NCBI GenBank assembly: GCA_947496535.1
Contig: CANMDE010000007.1
Location: forward strand, 62,001 to 126,000
Direction of reading: 5' to 3'
Length of the DNA stretch: 64,000 nucleotides
Source: an uncultured Paracoccaceae bacterium
GTDB taxonomy: Bacteria; Pseudomonadota; Alphaproteobacteria; Rhodobacterales; Rhodobacteraceae
The translations under genes were made by a program, and so were the position numbers. Within the stretch, counting starts at the first letter, position 1; every line of letters begins with the position of its first letter. This document shows, piece by piece, positions 16,984-25,276 of the stretch. The notes beneath the pieces were generated by a model. The model saw only the letters and a program-made list of their open reading frames with translations, did no database searches and was not told the DNA's origin.

Positions 16984-18426
16984 ATGGATACCTCGCATCA
17001 AACCCTTAACGAACCCAGCTTTCGCGAATCTGTGGACATCATGTTCAATCGGGCGGTGGCCTTGATGGACCTTAGTCCCGGCCTGGAAGAAAAGATCCGT
17101 GTTTGTAACGCGACATATACTGTGCGGTTTGGGGTGCGGCTTCGGGGTGCCATACACACATTCACCGGATACCGATCCGTCCATTCCGAACATATGGAAC
17201 CGGTCAAGGGTGGCATCCGTTTTGCCCCGACCGTCCATCAGGACGAGGTTGAGGCGCTTGCGGCGCTGATGACCTATAAATGTGCGCTAGTTGAAGCGCC
17301 GTTTGGCGGCTCCAAGGGGGGGCTTTGCATTGATCCCCGCGAATGGGATGAGCATGAACTGGAACAGATCACGCGTCGCTTTGCTTACGAGTTGGTCAAG
17401 CGCGACCTCATCAACCCTGCGCAAAACGTACCTGCTCCCGATATGGGCACCGGCGAACGCGAAATGGCGTGGATTGCCGACCAGTACAAACGTATGAACA
17501 CCACCGACATCAACGGCGCGGCCTGCGTGACTGGTAAACCACCCAATGCCGGCGGTATTGCTGGTCGGGTAGAGGCGACGGGCAGGGGCGTACAATATTC
17601 CTTGCGCGAATTTTTCCGGCACCCCGAGGACATAAAAGCAGCAGGCCTCAGCGGCTCGCTCGATGGCAAGCGCGTTGTTGTGCAGGGCTTGGGCAATGTG
17701 GGCTATCACGCGGCCAAATTTCTATCTGGTGAAGATGGGGCGGTTATCACCGGCATCATCGAACGGGACGGGGCCCTGCATAATGAGGCTGGCCTTGACG
17801 TCGAGGCGGTGCGCGCCTGGATCGTCAAGCACGGCGGCGTCGCTGGTTTTCCCGACGCAAACCATCACACGGACGGCGCAGCACTTCTTGAGGTGGATTG
17901 CGACATTCTTATTCCTGCGGCTCTTGAAGGTGTGATCAACCTATCAAACGCCAACAACATAAAGGCGCCGCTTATCATTGAAGCGGCGAATGGTCCGGTC
18001 ACTGCGGGCGCTGACGATATCCTGCGGGAGCGGGGCTGCGTTATCATTCCCGATATGTATGCGAATGCGGGCGGTGTGACCGTCAGCTACTTTGAGTGGG
18101 TCAAGAACCTGTCTCACATACGTTTTGGCCGGATGCAGCGCCGGGCGGAAGAGGCGCGGCATCAACTGTTGGTGGATGAACTGGAAAGACTGTCAGGCGA
18201 TAAAGGGTTGGGCTGGACAATGTCGCCGGACTTTAAACGCAATTACCTGCGCGGCGCGGGTGAACTCGAACTTGTTCGCTCCGGTCTCGACGATACGATG
18301 CGGGCGGCTTACCAATCGATGCGCGAGGTCTGGCATGGCAGGGATGATGTGCACGATTTGCGCACCGCGGCCTATCTGGTGTCGATCGACAAGGTAGCTT
18401 CCAGCTACAGAGCAAAGGGACTTTAA
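16984..18426 (+). CDS. Glutamate dehydrogenase (Glu/Leu/Phe/Val dehydrogenase family)
   Basis: Oxidatively deaminates glutamate to 2-oxoglutarate and ammonium, or the reverse. The 480-residue protein is close in length to bacterial GDH-1 enzymes. It shows the substrate-binding motif PVKGGIRFAPTVHQDEVEAL (about residues 74-93), the catalytic lysine region APFGGSKGGLCIDP (about 103-116), and the nucleotide fold VVVQGLGNVGYHAAKFL (about 231-247). NAD versus NADP use cannot be set with confidence. AAGGAAA precedes the ATG. Its stop codon overlaps the end of a decayed opposite-strand transporter fragment. Confidence 0.93.
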   Translation: MDTSHQTLNEPSFRESVDIMFNRAVALMDLSPGLEEKIRVCNATYTVRFGVRLRGAIHTFTGYRSVHSEHMEPVKGGIRFAPTVHQDEVEALAALMTYKCALVEAPFGGSKGGLCIDPREWDEHELEQITRRFAYELVKRDLINPAQNVPAPDMGTGEREMAWIADQYKRMNTTDINGAACVTGKPPNAGGIAGRVEATGRGVQYSLREFFRHPEDIKAAGLSGSLDGKRVVVQGLGNVGYHAAKFLSGEDGAVITGIIERDGALHNEAGLDVEAVRAWIVKHGGVAGFPDANHHTDGAALLEVDCDILIPAALEGVINLSNANNIKAPLIIEAANGPVTAGADDILRERGCVIIPDMYANAGGVTVSYFEWVKNLSHIRFGRMQRRAEEARHQLLVDELERLSGDKGLGWTMSPDFKRNYLRGAGELELVRSGLDDTMRAAYQSMREVWHGRDDVHDLRTAAYLVSIDKVASSYRAKGL

Positions 18427-18560
18427 CCCACCACGGCGAAGGCCTGGCGCAACTGGCTCCAGGCCTGTCGCAGGATGCTGCGGGCGGATGACAGGAACAG
18501 CCCGGCCATCAGTCCGGCGACGATCAAGTCGGGCTATCCCGATTGCAGCCAGGCGACGTC
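18423..18560 (-). pseudogene. Remnant of a cation diffusion facilitator (CDF/CzcD-type) transporter
   Basis: On the minus strand the spacer between gdh and dnaG reads DVAWLQSG-stop-PDLIVAGLMAGLFL, then SSARSILRQAWSQLRQAFA, ending in a TAA that overlaps the gdh stop. This matches the last membrane helix of CDF efflux proteins (typically SG-W/Y-PDLIV...), with an in-frame TAG where an aromatic residue is expected. Nothing upstream of about 18560 keeps the similarity, so only about 45 codons survive. It appears to be a gene relic rather than an active transporter. Confidence 0.6.
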
Positions 18561-18683
18561 AATACATCCTCAGAATGGCTAGCAACCCCGGCAGATCACG
18601 CCCTTTGCTTCCATAACAATTGTTGGGATATCATCAGTCGTACGCCTTGCCTCGACGAGCGCAGCAAGCGATAACATTACACC

Positions 18684-20645
18684 ATGAGCTTGCCCCCCGG
18701 ATTCCTTGATGAACTACGCTCGCGCCTGTCACTCGGGCAAGTCGTTGGGCGAAAGGTCATGTGGGACACCCGCAAGTCCAACCAGGGCAAGGGCGACCTT
18801 TGGGCACCATGCCCGTTTCATCAGGAAAAGACAGCCAGCTTCCACGTTGATGACCGCAAGGGGTTTTACTACTGTTTCGGCTGCCACGCCAAAGGCGACG
18901 CCATCAGTTTCGTGCGCGAGACCGAGAATGTAGATTTTATGGAAGCCATCAAAATCCTCGCCGGTGAGGCGGGGATGCCCATGCCCGAGCGCGATCCGCA
19001 GGCCCAGCAGAAGGCGGACAAACGTGCGCTTCTGACAGATGTGATGGAGCAGGTCGTTCAATACCACCGGCTGCAATTGCAAACCGGGGCCGCCGCTGAC
19101 GCCCGCGATTATCTGGCGCGCCGGGGCCTTTCCCCCGAAGCACAAACGCGATGGGAGATCGGTTTCGCGCCCTCAAATGGTGGGGCCTTGGCGCAGCTAA
19201 CGGGAAAGGGCGTGGACCAGAAACTGGTCATTGAGGCCGGTATCGCCGCCGAAAGTGACCGTGGCGGCGATCCATATGACAGGTTCCGCGGGCGCATTAT
19301 CTTTCCTATCCGTGATGCGCGGGGGCGGGCGATTGGCCTTGGCGGTCGTGCGATGGACCCCAACGCGCGGGCCAAATACCTCAATTCCCCGGAAACCCCG
19401 CTATTCGATAAGGGGCGCAGTCTTTATAACCACGGCCCCGCGCGCGAGGCGGCAGGCAAAGGTCAGCCGCTGATCGTCGCCGAAGGGTATATGGACGTCA
19501 TCGCCCTTTCCGAAGCAGGGTTCACGGCCACCGTCGCCCCGCTGGGCACCGCCATTACCGAAGATCAACTGCGTTTGCTTTGGCGCATCGCACCCGAACC
19601 GATTATCGCGCTGGACGGGGATACCGCCGGTCTGCGGGCGGCCATGCGGGTCATTGATATCGCGCTTCCCATGCTGGAAGCCGGGCAATCATTGCGCTTT
19701 GCGCTGATGCCGGAAGGGATGGACCCCGACGATTTGCTCAAGGCGCAAGGGGCAGGGGCGATGCAAAAGCTGCTCAATCAGGCGATCTCCATGGTGCAGC
19801 TGCTTTGGCAACGGGAAACCGAAGGTAAAACCTTTGATAGCCCGGAACGAAAAGCTGCGTTGGACAAAGCACTGCGCGAGAAGATCAAGCTGATCCAGGA
19901 CCCTTCCATACGCAACCACTACGGTGAGGCGATCAAGGAAATGCGGTGGGCGCTCTTTCGGACGCGCAAACCGGCGGCTCGGCGGGGGACGCAGAAGGCG
20001 TGGTCGCGAAATCAAGACCCGTGGAAGCGCGAGATCAGCCCGGTCGCGACCAGCAGAAACTCTGCACTTGGCACGGGGGCGACCAACGAGGATCTTCTGC
20101 GAGAGGCTGTGATCTTGGCGACACTGATTGCAACACCGGCTGTCGCCCTCGAATTCGAAAGCGCGCTGGAACAAATCGACTGCCGCGATCCCGTCCACCG
20201 CGATATCCACGCCTGCCTGCTGCGGCATCTCGGCGTGGATGATCTGGCAACAGAGGTTATCCGCGAGCTTGGCGACGCTCCCCTTGAAAAGCTGATGGGG
20301 CAAAGCCATGTAGCAATTAGCCCTGCGGTCCGCCGTAAGGGTGATGAAGATGTGGCACGGCTTTGTCTGGCAGAAGAATTTGCAAAGCTGACGGCCCGCT
20401 TGGGACATGCGCGAGAAATCGAAGATGCAGTAGAAGACCTAAGCGGCGTCGCCGATGAAGGCCTGACGTGGCGGCTTGCGCAAGCATCCGCGGCTCTGGA
20501 CAAGGCGGGGCGCGGTGACAACGAGGACCGGGCTGAATATGACTTGGGTGAGAATGGGGCGCGTATGAAAAAGGATGAGCGCGATGCATTCGACCAACTT
20601 ATTGATCAAATCAGCTTTGCCAAATCCAATGCCCGACCTAAGTAG
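18684..20645 (+). CDS. dnaG: DNA primase
   Basis: Synthesises RNA primers for the lagging strand. The 653-residue protein starts with a CHC2 zinc ribbon (C43, H46, C64, C67 in CPFHQEK and CFGCHAKGD). The catalytic TOPRIM domain follows, with IVAEGYMDVIAL (E near residue 268) and the acidic ALDGDTAG motif (near 310), and then a helicase-binding C-terminal domain that is long and variable as in other alphaproteobacteria. rpoD follows 146 bp downstream, the part of the macromolecular-synthesis operon usually kept in Rhodobacterales. No rpsU is present upstream; a CDF relic sits there instead. Confidence 0.96.
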   Translation: MSLPPGFLDELRSRLSLGQVVGRKVMWDTRKSNQGKGDLWAPCPFHQEKTASFHVDDRKGFYYCFGCHAKGDAISFVRETENVDFMEAIKILAGEAGMPMPERDPQAQQKADKRALLTDVMEQVVQYHRLQLQTGAAADARDYLARRGLSPEAQTRWEIGFAPSNGGALAQLTGKGVDQKLVIEAGIAAESDRGGDPYDRFRGRIIFPIRDARGRAIGLGGRAMDPNARAKYLNSPETPLFDKGRSLYNHGPAREAAGKGQPLIVAEGYMDVIALSEAGFTATVAPLGTAITEDQLRLLWRIAPEPIIALDGDTAGLRAAMRVIDIALPMLEAGQSLRFALMPEGMDPDDLLKAQGAGAMQKLLNQAISMVQLLWQRETEGKTFDSPERKAALDKALREKIKLIQDPSIRNHYGEAIKEMRWALFRTRKPAARRGTQKAWSRNQDPWKREISPVATSRNSALGTGATNEDLLREAVILATLIATPAVALEFESALEQIDCRDPVHRDIHACLLRHLGVDDLATEVIRELGDAPLEKLMGQSHVAISPAVRRKGDEDVARLCLAEEFAKLTARLGHAREIEDAVEDLSGVADEGLTWRLAQASAALDKAGRGDNEDRAEYDLGENGARMKKDERDAFDQLIDQISFAKSNARPK

Positions 20646-20689
20646 CGATTTGGACAACACACTTTGAAAACAAGGTATGAATTGCTTGC

Positions 20690-20755
20690 GAATCACCCTA
20701 ATGCAGGGTTGATTCGATCCTAACCGAATCGGTCGAATCGCATCTATGTTGATTC
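20690..20755. promoter_or_regulatory. Cluster of five GANTC sites upstream of rpoD
   Basis: GANTC, the target of the cell-cycle methylase CcrM in alphaproteobacteria, occurs at 20690, 20711, 20726, 20735 and 20751. Four of these are part of GATTCG/CGAATC inverted pairs that could fold into two adjacent hairpins. The cluster ends 36 bp before the preferred rpoD start. Methylation-sensitive control of the rpoD promoter is inference. Confidence 0.55.
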
Positions 20756-20791
20756 GACGACGAAAAGATGAGTTTGAAAGGGCCTTTCCGA

Positions 20792-22783
20792 ATGGCAGCG
20801 AAAGACACCGACGATCGTAAAGATGCGGACCAGGACGGCGATATCAGCTTGGATATGAGCCAGACCGCGGTCAAGAAAATGATCGCCGATGCGCGTGAAC
20901 GCGGCTACATCACCTATGACCAGTTGAACGCGGTGCTGCCGCCGGATCAGGTCTCGTCCGACCAGATCGAAGACGTCATGTCGATGCTCTCTGAAATGGG
21001 CATTCAGGTGACCGAGGAAGAAGAAACCGAGGAAAGCGAAGAACCTCAAGGCGGCACCGAAGTCGCAACAGTCAGCGGCTCGCGTGAAGTAACCCTCGGC
21101 GGTGCCGAAGCTGAAAAACTTGACCGCACTGATGACCCGGTTCGCATGTATCTTCGCGAAATGGGTTCGGTCGAACTGCTCTCCCGCGAAGGCGAAATCG
21201 CCATCGCCAAACGGATCGAGGCCGGGCGCAACACGATGATCCTCGGGCTTTGTGAAAGCCCGCTGACCTTCCAGGCGATCACCATCTGGCGCGACGAATT
21301 GCTATCAGAAGACATTCTTCTGCGTGATGTCATCGATCTCGAAACCACCTTCGGCAACCAGCTTGGCGAAGATGGTGAGGAAGAAACCGTTGTTGCGGCA
21401 CCCGCCGCCGTTCCGGGGGCGCCTGCGGCTGAGAAGGAAGAGACCCAGGAACTCGACGCCGATGGCAACCCGATTGCCAAAGACGACGATGATGACGACG
21501 ATGATCAGGCCAACATGTCGCTCGCCGCAATGGAGGCAGCGCTCAAACCGCGTGTTCTGGAAACACTTGAGATCATCGCCCGCGATTTTGCCGATCTGTC
21601 CGATATGCAGGACGCGCGGATGTCGGCGACCCTGAATGAAGATTCATCGTTCTCGGAAAAGCAGGAAGGCAAATATCAGCAACTGCGTTCCGAAATCGTG
21701 GAACTGGTGAATTCGCTTCACCTGCATAACAACCGGATCGAAGCGCTGATCGACCAGCTTTACGGCATCAACCGCCGGATCATGTCCATCGACAGCGCCA
21801 TGGTCAAGCTCGCCGATCAGGCCCGCATTAACCGCCGCGAATTCATCGAGGCTTACCGTGGTCGCGAATTGGATCCCAACTGGCTGGAAGAGATGTCAGA
21901 AAAGTCCGGCCGCGGCTGGCAGATGATGATCGAAAAATCGACCGCCAAGATTGAAGAACTGCGTGGTGATATGGCTCAGGTCGGTCAATATGTCGGCGTC
22001 GACATCACCGAATTCCGCCGCATCGTCCAGCAGGTCCAGAAGGGCGAAAAAGAAGCGCGGCAGGCCAAGAAAGAAATGGTCGAAGCCAACCTGCGTCTGG
22101 TAATCTCTATCGCCAAGAAATACACGAACCGTGGCCTGCAATTCCTTGACCTTATTCAGGAAGGTAACATCGGCCTCATGAAAGCGGTCGATAAATTCGA
22201 ATACCGCCGCGGCTACAAATTCAGCACCTACGCAACGTGGTGGATTCGTCAGGCGATCACCCGTTCGATCGCTGATCAGGCGCGCACGATCCGTATCCCG
22301 GTCCACATGATCGAAACGATCAACAAACTGGTCCGCACCGGCCGCCAGATGTTGCACGAAATTGGACGCGAGCCAACACCAGAGGAATTGGCAGAAAAGC
22401 TGCAAATGCCTTTGGAAAAGGTCCGCAAGGTGATGAAAATCGCGAAGGAGCCGATTTCACTGGAGACGCCAATCGGCGACGAAGAAGACAGCCAGCTCGG
22501 CGATTTCATCGAAGACAAAAACGCGATCCTGCCCTTGGATTCCGCCATTCAGGAAAACCTCAAGGAAACCACGACGCGGGTTCTGGCGTCGCTCACGCCA
22601 CGCGAAGAACGTGTTCTGCGCATGCGTTTCGGCATAGGCATGAACACCGACCACACGCTTGAAGAAGTAGGCCAGCAGTTCAGCGTAACCCGCGAACGTA
22701 TCCGCCAGATCGAGGCGAAAGCATTGCGGAAGCTGAAGCATCCGAGCAGGTCGCGGAAACTAAGGTCTTTCCTGGATCAATAA
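20792..22783 (+). CDS. rpoD: RNA polymerase primary sigma factor (sigma-70)
   Basis: The housekeeping sigma factor. With the ATG at 20792 (MAAKDTDD, the usual Rhodobacterales start, with GAAAGGG about nine bases upstream) it is 663 residues; an ATG at 20768 would add eight. Region 1.1 lies around residues 22-75, followed by an acidic non-conserved region with Asp-rich stretches (KDDDDDDDDQ). Region 2 shows NLRLVISIAKKYTNRGLQFL and the -10 recognition segment YKFSTYATWWIRQAITRSI. Region 4.2 ends with SVTRERIRQIEAKALRKL. It is downstream of dnaG, and a GANTC cluster sits in the spacer. Confidence 0.97.
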   Translation: MAAKDTDDRKDADQDGDISLDMSQTAVKKMIADARERGYITYDQLNAVLPPDQVSSDQIEDVMSMLSEMGIQVTEEEETEESEEPQGGTEVATVSGSREVTLGGAEAEKLDRTDDPVRMYLREMGSVELLSREGEIAIAKRIEAGRNTMILGLCESPLTFQAITIWRDELLSEDILLRDVIDLETTFGNQLGEDGEEETVVAAPAAVPGAPAAEKEETQELDADGNPIAKDDDDDDDDQANMSLAAMEAALKPRVLETLEIIARDFADLSDMQDARMSATLNEDSSFSEKQEGKYQQLRSEIVELVNSLHLHNNRIEALIDQLYGINRRIMSIDSAMVKLADQARINRREFIEAYRGRELDPNWLEEMSEKSGRGWQMMIEKSTAKIEELRGDMAQVGQYVGVDITEFRRIVQQVQKGEKEARQAKKEMVEANLRLVISIAKKYTNRGLQFLDLIQEGNIGLMKAVDKFEYRRGYKFSTYATWWIRQAITRSIADQARTIRIPVHMIETINKLVRTGRQMLHEIGREPTPEELAEKLQMPLEKVRKVMKIAKEPISLETPIGDEEDSQLGDFIEDKNAILPLDSAIQENLKETTTRVLASLTPREERVLRMRFGIGMNTDHTLEEVGQQFSVTRERIRQIEAKALRKLKHPSRSRKLRSFLDQ

Positions 22784-22830
22784 GCGGCGTCTCGACAACG
22801 CACTACGATCCCATTGTTCCCAATCCCGTG

Positions 22831-22864
22831 ATCACGCGCCGGAAATCTTGAACCGGCGCGTGAT
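22831..22864. terminator. Strong hairpin after rpoD
   Basis: ATCACGCGCCGG and CCGGCGCGTGAT form a perfect 12-bp stem with a 10-base loop, about 47 bp after the rpoD stop. There is no T-run on either strand, so it may stop polymerase only weakly or protect the rpoD 3' end from exonucleases. Confidence 0.5.
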
Positions 22865-22898
22865 ACTCCCATCTGGGTAGTACGGAAAGAGGCCCGCC

Positions 22899-23156
22899 AT
22901 GACCAAGTTCATTACAGCAACAGCTATCATTCTAGGGCTCGCCACATCAGCGACCCAAGCCTATCCGGTTGAACTTGAGTTGGAGCGTCCGCCGCTCATG
23001 AGCATGCCATACGCAGCTGATGAAGAGATCGCGCAAGAGGACGGACTGTGCATCATGAAAATCGATGATGTCCTGGCTGAAGCCCTTGGGCTGCCCGAAG
23101 ACTGGCGCGAAACCGGCGAATTGGGCCGCAGCGCACTGGCTTGCAACGACCGCTAG
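22899..23156 (+). CDS. Small secreted protein of unknown function
   Basis: An 85-residue protein with a signal peptide (residues 1-21, MTKFITATAIILGLATSATQ then A). The mature part is acidic with two cysteines (GLCIMK and LACNDR) that could form one disulfide. AAAGAGG lies before the ATG. I do not recognise a family. It lies in the gap between rpoD and the YjbQ gene, on the same strand as both. Confidence 0.65.
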   Translation: MTKFITATAIILGLATSATQAYPVELELERPPLMSMPYAADEEIAQEDGLCIMKIDDVLAEALGLPEDWRETGELGRSALACNDR

Positions 23157-23175
23157 AACCCCGCATGGTCCGCCC

Positions 23176-23580
23176 ATGCAGACCATTTTCAACATCGCAA
23201 CCAACGGCCCCGGCCTATATGAATTCACCAACCAAGTGGCAGGGTGGGTGCAGGGTACGGGGCTTTTGACCCTATTCATCCAGCACACATCGGCCAGTCT
23301 GGTCATTCAGGAAAACGCTGATCCTGAGGTGCAAACCGATCTGCAAAACTACTTCGCACGGCTTGTCCCACCCACGACCGACCCGTCCATGGCTTATCTG
23401 ACCCACACTTACGAAGGTCCGGACGATATGCCTGCCCATATCAAAGCGGCACTGCTTCCCACCCATCTGAGCATTCCGGTCGCTGACGGGCAGCTGGCCC
23501 TTGGGACATGGCAGGGCATCTATTTATTCGAACACCGGGACAGGCCGCATCACTGCAATGTGGCCACCCATCTGGCCTGA
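23176..23580 (+). CDS. YjbQ family protein (secondary thiamine-phosphate synthase-like)
   Basis: A 134-residue protein of the UPF0047/YjbQ family, whose E. coli and archaeal members have weak thiamine-phosphate synthase activity but whose main role is unknown. Family marks are FIQHTSASLVIQENADPEVQ (about residues 34-53), AYLTHTYEGPDDMPAHIKAA (about 75-94), and a C-terminal GTWQGIYLFEHRDRPH with conserved His/Asp. The ATG at 23176 fits the family N-terminus; an open frame upstream runs out of frame through the preceding small gene and is not used. Confidence 0.88.
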   Translation: MQTIFNIATNGPGLYEFTNQVAGWVQGTGLLTLFIQHTSASLVIQENADPEVQTDLQNYFARLVPPTTDPSMAYLTHTYEGPDDMPAHIKAALLPTHLSIPVADGQLALGTWQGIYLFEHRDRPHHCNVATHLA

Positions 23581-23717
23581 ACCGAGTCCCAACAGCAACG
23601 CTTTGCCGCCCAGCATCTAGCGGCCCAAAATGGGGCCTACCCAAAACCTATTCGCATTCCTATAGTGCCTGTGGATAAATGGGGCGAAGACCCCAGCGGT
23701 AGAGAATAGGACAGGAC

Positions 23718-24188
23718 ATGCGTTGCCCCTTTTGCGGAAGTGTTGATACCCAAGTTAAGGATTCCCGCCCGGCAGAGGATCACGTCGCGATCCGCCGCCG
23801 CCGCTTTTGCCCAGCCTGCGGGGGGCGCTTCACGACATATGAACGGGTGCAGCTGCGCGATCTGGTAGTGATCAAATCCAACGGACGACGTGAGGATTTC
23901 GACCGACCCAAGCTGGAACGCTCCATTCGCATCGCCTTGCAGAAGCGCCCGGTTGAACCCGAACGGATGGATCAGATGATCAGCGGTATAGTGCGCCGTT
24001 TGGAAAGCATGGGCGAAACCGACATTCCATCCGGCACAATAGGCGAGATCGTAATGGAAAGTCTGGCAAGGATTGACACCGTTGCATATGTGCGATTTGC
24101 CAGTGTTTACAAGAACTTCCAGGCCGCAGATGATTTCGATAAATTCGTCAGCGAATTGCGGCCCGACGCTCCCTTAGAAGACGAGTGA
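23718..24188 (+). CDS. nrdR: Transcriptional repressor of ribonucleotide reductase genes
   Basis: Senses ATP/dATP and represses nrd operons. The 156-residue protein has the N-terminal zinc ribbon (C3, C6, C31, C34 in MRCPFCGS and FCPACGGR) followed by the ATP-cone domain (about residues 49-139, with VVIKSNGRREDFDRPKLERS). Length and domain order are standard. It heads the nrdR-ribD-rib-nusB cluster typical of proteobacteria, and its stop overlaps the ribD start (GTGA). A possible -10 TATAGT lies about 52 bp upstream. Confidence 0.97.
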   Translation: MRCPFCGSVDTQVKDSRPAEDHVAIRRRRFCPACGGRFTTYERVQLRDLVVIKSNGRREDFDRPKLERSIRIALQKRPVEPERMDQMISGIVRRLESMGETDIPSGTIGEIVMESLARIDTVAYVRFASVYKNFQAADDFDKFVSELRPDAPLEDE

Positions 24189-25276
24189 CCGCCGCAGCCG
24201 ATGTCCGGTTCATGGGCCTCGCCCTGACACTGGGGCGGCGCGGGATGGGGCGCGTCTGGCCAAACCCGGCCGTGGGTTGCGTGATTGTCAAAGATGGGCA
24301 GATCGTCGGTCGCGGACGAACCGCCGATGGCGGGCGACCACATGCGGAAACAGCGGCTCTGGCGCAAGCAGGCGCCTCTGCACGAGATGCGACCGCCTAC
24401 GTCACTTTGGAACCCTGCGCCCATCATGGAGAGACACCACCCTGCGCTGATGCATTGGTTGCCGCCGGTGTCGCCCGCGTGGTGATTGCAACGGGTGATC
24501 CGGACCCGCGCGTTGCAGGTAAGGGGACGGCTCGGCTCCGCGATGCCGGGATTGTTGTGGATGATGGTGTGCTTGCCGAACAGGCGCAGCGCGACCATGC
24601 GGGTTTCCTGCTGCGCGTCAAAAAGAACCGGCCCTTCGTTACCCTGAAACTCGCGGGAACCCTGGACGGTCGGATCGCAACCGCCTCGGGCGAAAGCCAG
24701 TGGATCACAGGGCCAGAGGCACGCCGTGCGGTCCATATGATGCGCGCACGGCACGATGCGGTGATGGTTGGGGCTGGAACGGTCCGCGCTGATGATCCGT
24801 CGCTGACCGTACGGGGCTTGGGGATCACGCAACAACCGGTGCGCGTTGTTGTCTCTCGCCATGCAAGTTTGCCAGCTGACGCGCAGCTTGCCCGCACCGC
24901 CACGATCACACCAACATGGCTCTGCCACGGACCAAACGCCAACGCATCCGCCTGGACAGATCAAGGGGTCAAAGGCCTACCTTGCGCCATTAGCCATAGC
25001 CAGATCGACCCCGATGCGGTTCTACAAACATTGGCGGAACAGGGGATCACGCGGGTCTTCTGCGAAGGTGGCGGTATGCTCGCGTCGTCCTTTCTGGCGG
25101 CTGATCTGGTCGATGAGCTTGTTGTTTTCACTGCTGGCATGGCCATCGGTGCAGAGGGCACACCCGCTCTGGCCGCAATGGGGATCGACAGGCTGGAGAG
25201 CGCGCCACGGTTCAATCTGGACCAAGTACAACAGGTAGGGGCCGACATTATGCACCGCTGGGTGCGCAGTACCTAA
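24185..25276 (+). CDS. ribD: Bifunctional riboflavin deaminase/reductase
   Basis: Carries out steps two and three of riboflavin synthesis: deamination of the pyrimidine ring and reduction of the ribosyl side chain. The 363-residue protein has the deaminase zinc site HAE (H53-E55) and PCAHHGETPPC (C78, C87), and a C-terminal RibD reductase domain with VTLKLAGTLDGRIATASGES (about 157-176) and a nucleotide-binding TRVFCEGGGMLASSFL. It starts with GTG at 24185, overlapping the nrdR stop. Its 3' end overlaps the convergent kpsC by four bases. Confidence 0.96.
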   Translation: MTAAADVRFMGLALTLGRRGMGRVWPNPAVGCVIVKDGQIVGRGRTADGGRPHAETAALAQAGASARDATAYVTLEPCAHHGETPPCADALVAAGVARVVIATGDPDPRVAGKGTARLRDAGIVVDDGVLAEQAQRDHAGFLLRVKKNRPFVTLKLAGTLDGRIATASGESQWITGPEARRAVHMMRARHDAVMVGAGTVRADDPSLTVRGLGITQQPVRVVVSRHASLPADAQLARTATITPTWLCHGPNANASAWTDQGVKGLPCAISHSQIDPDAVLQTLAEQGITRVFCEGGGMLASSFLAADLVDELVVFTAGMAIGAEGTPALAAMGIDRLESAPRFNLDQVQQVGADIMHRWVRST

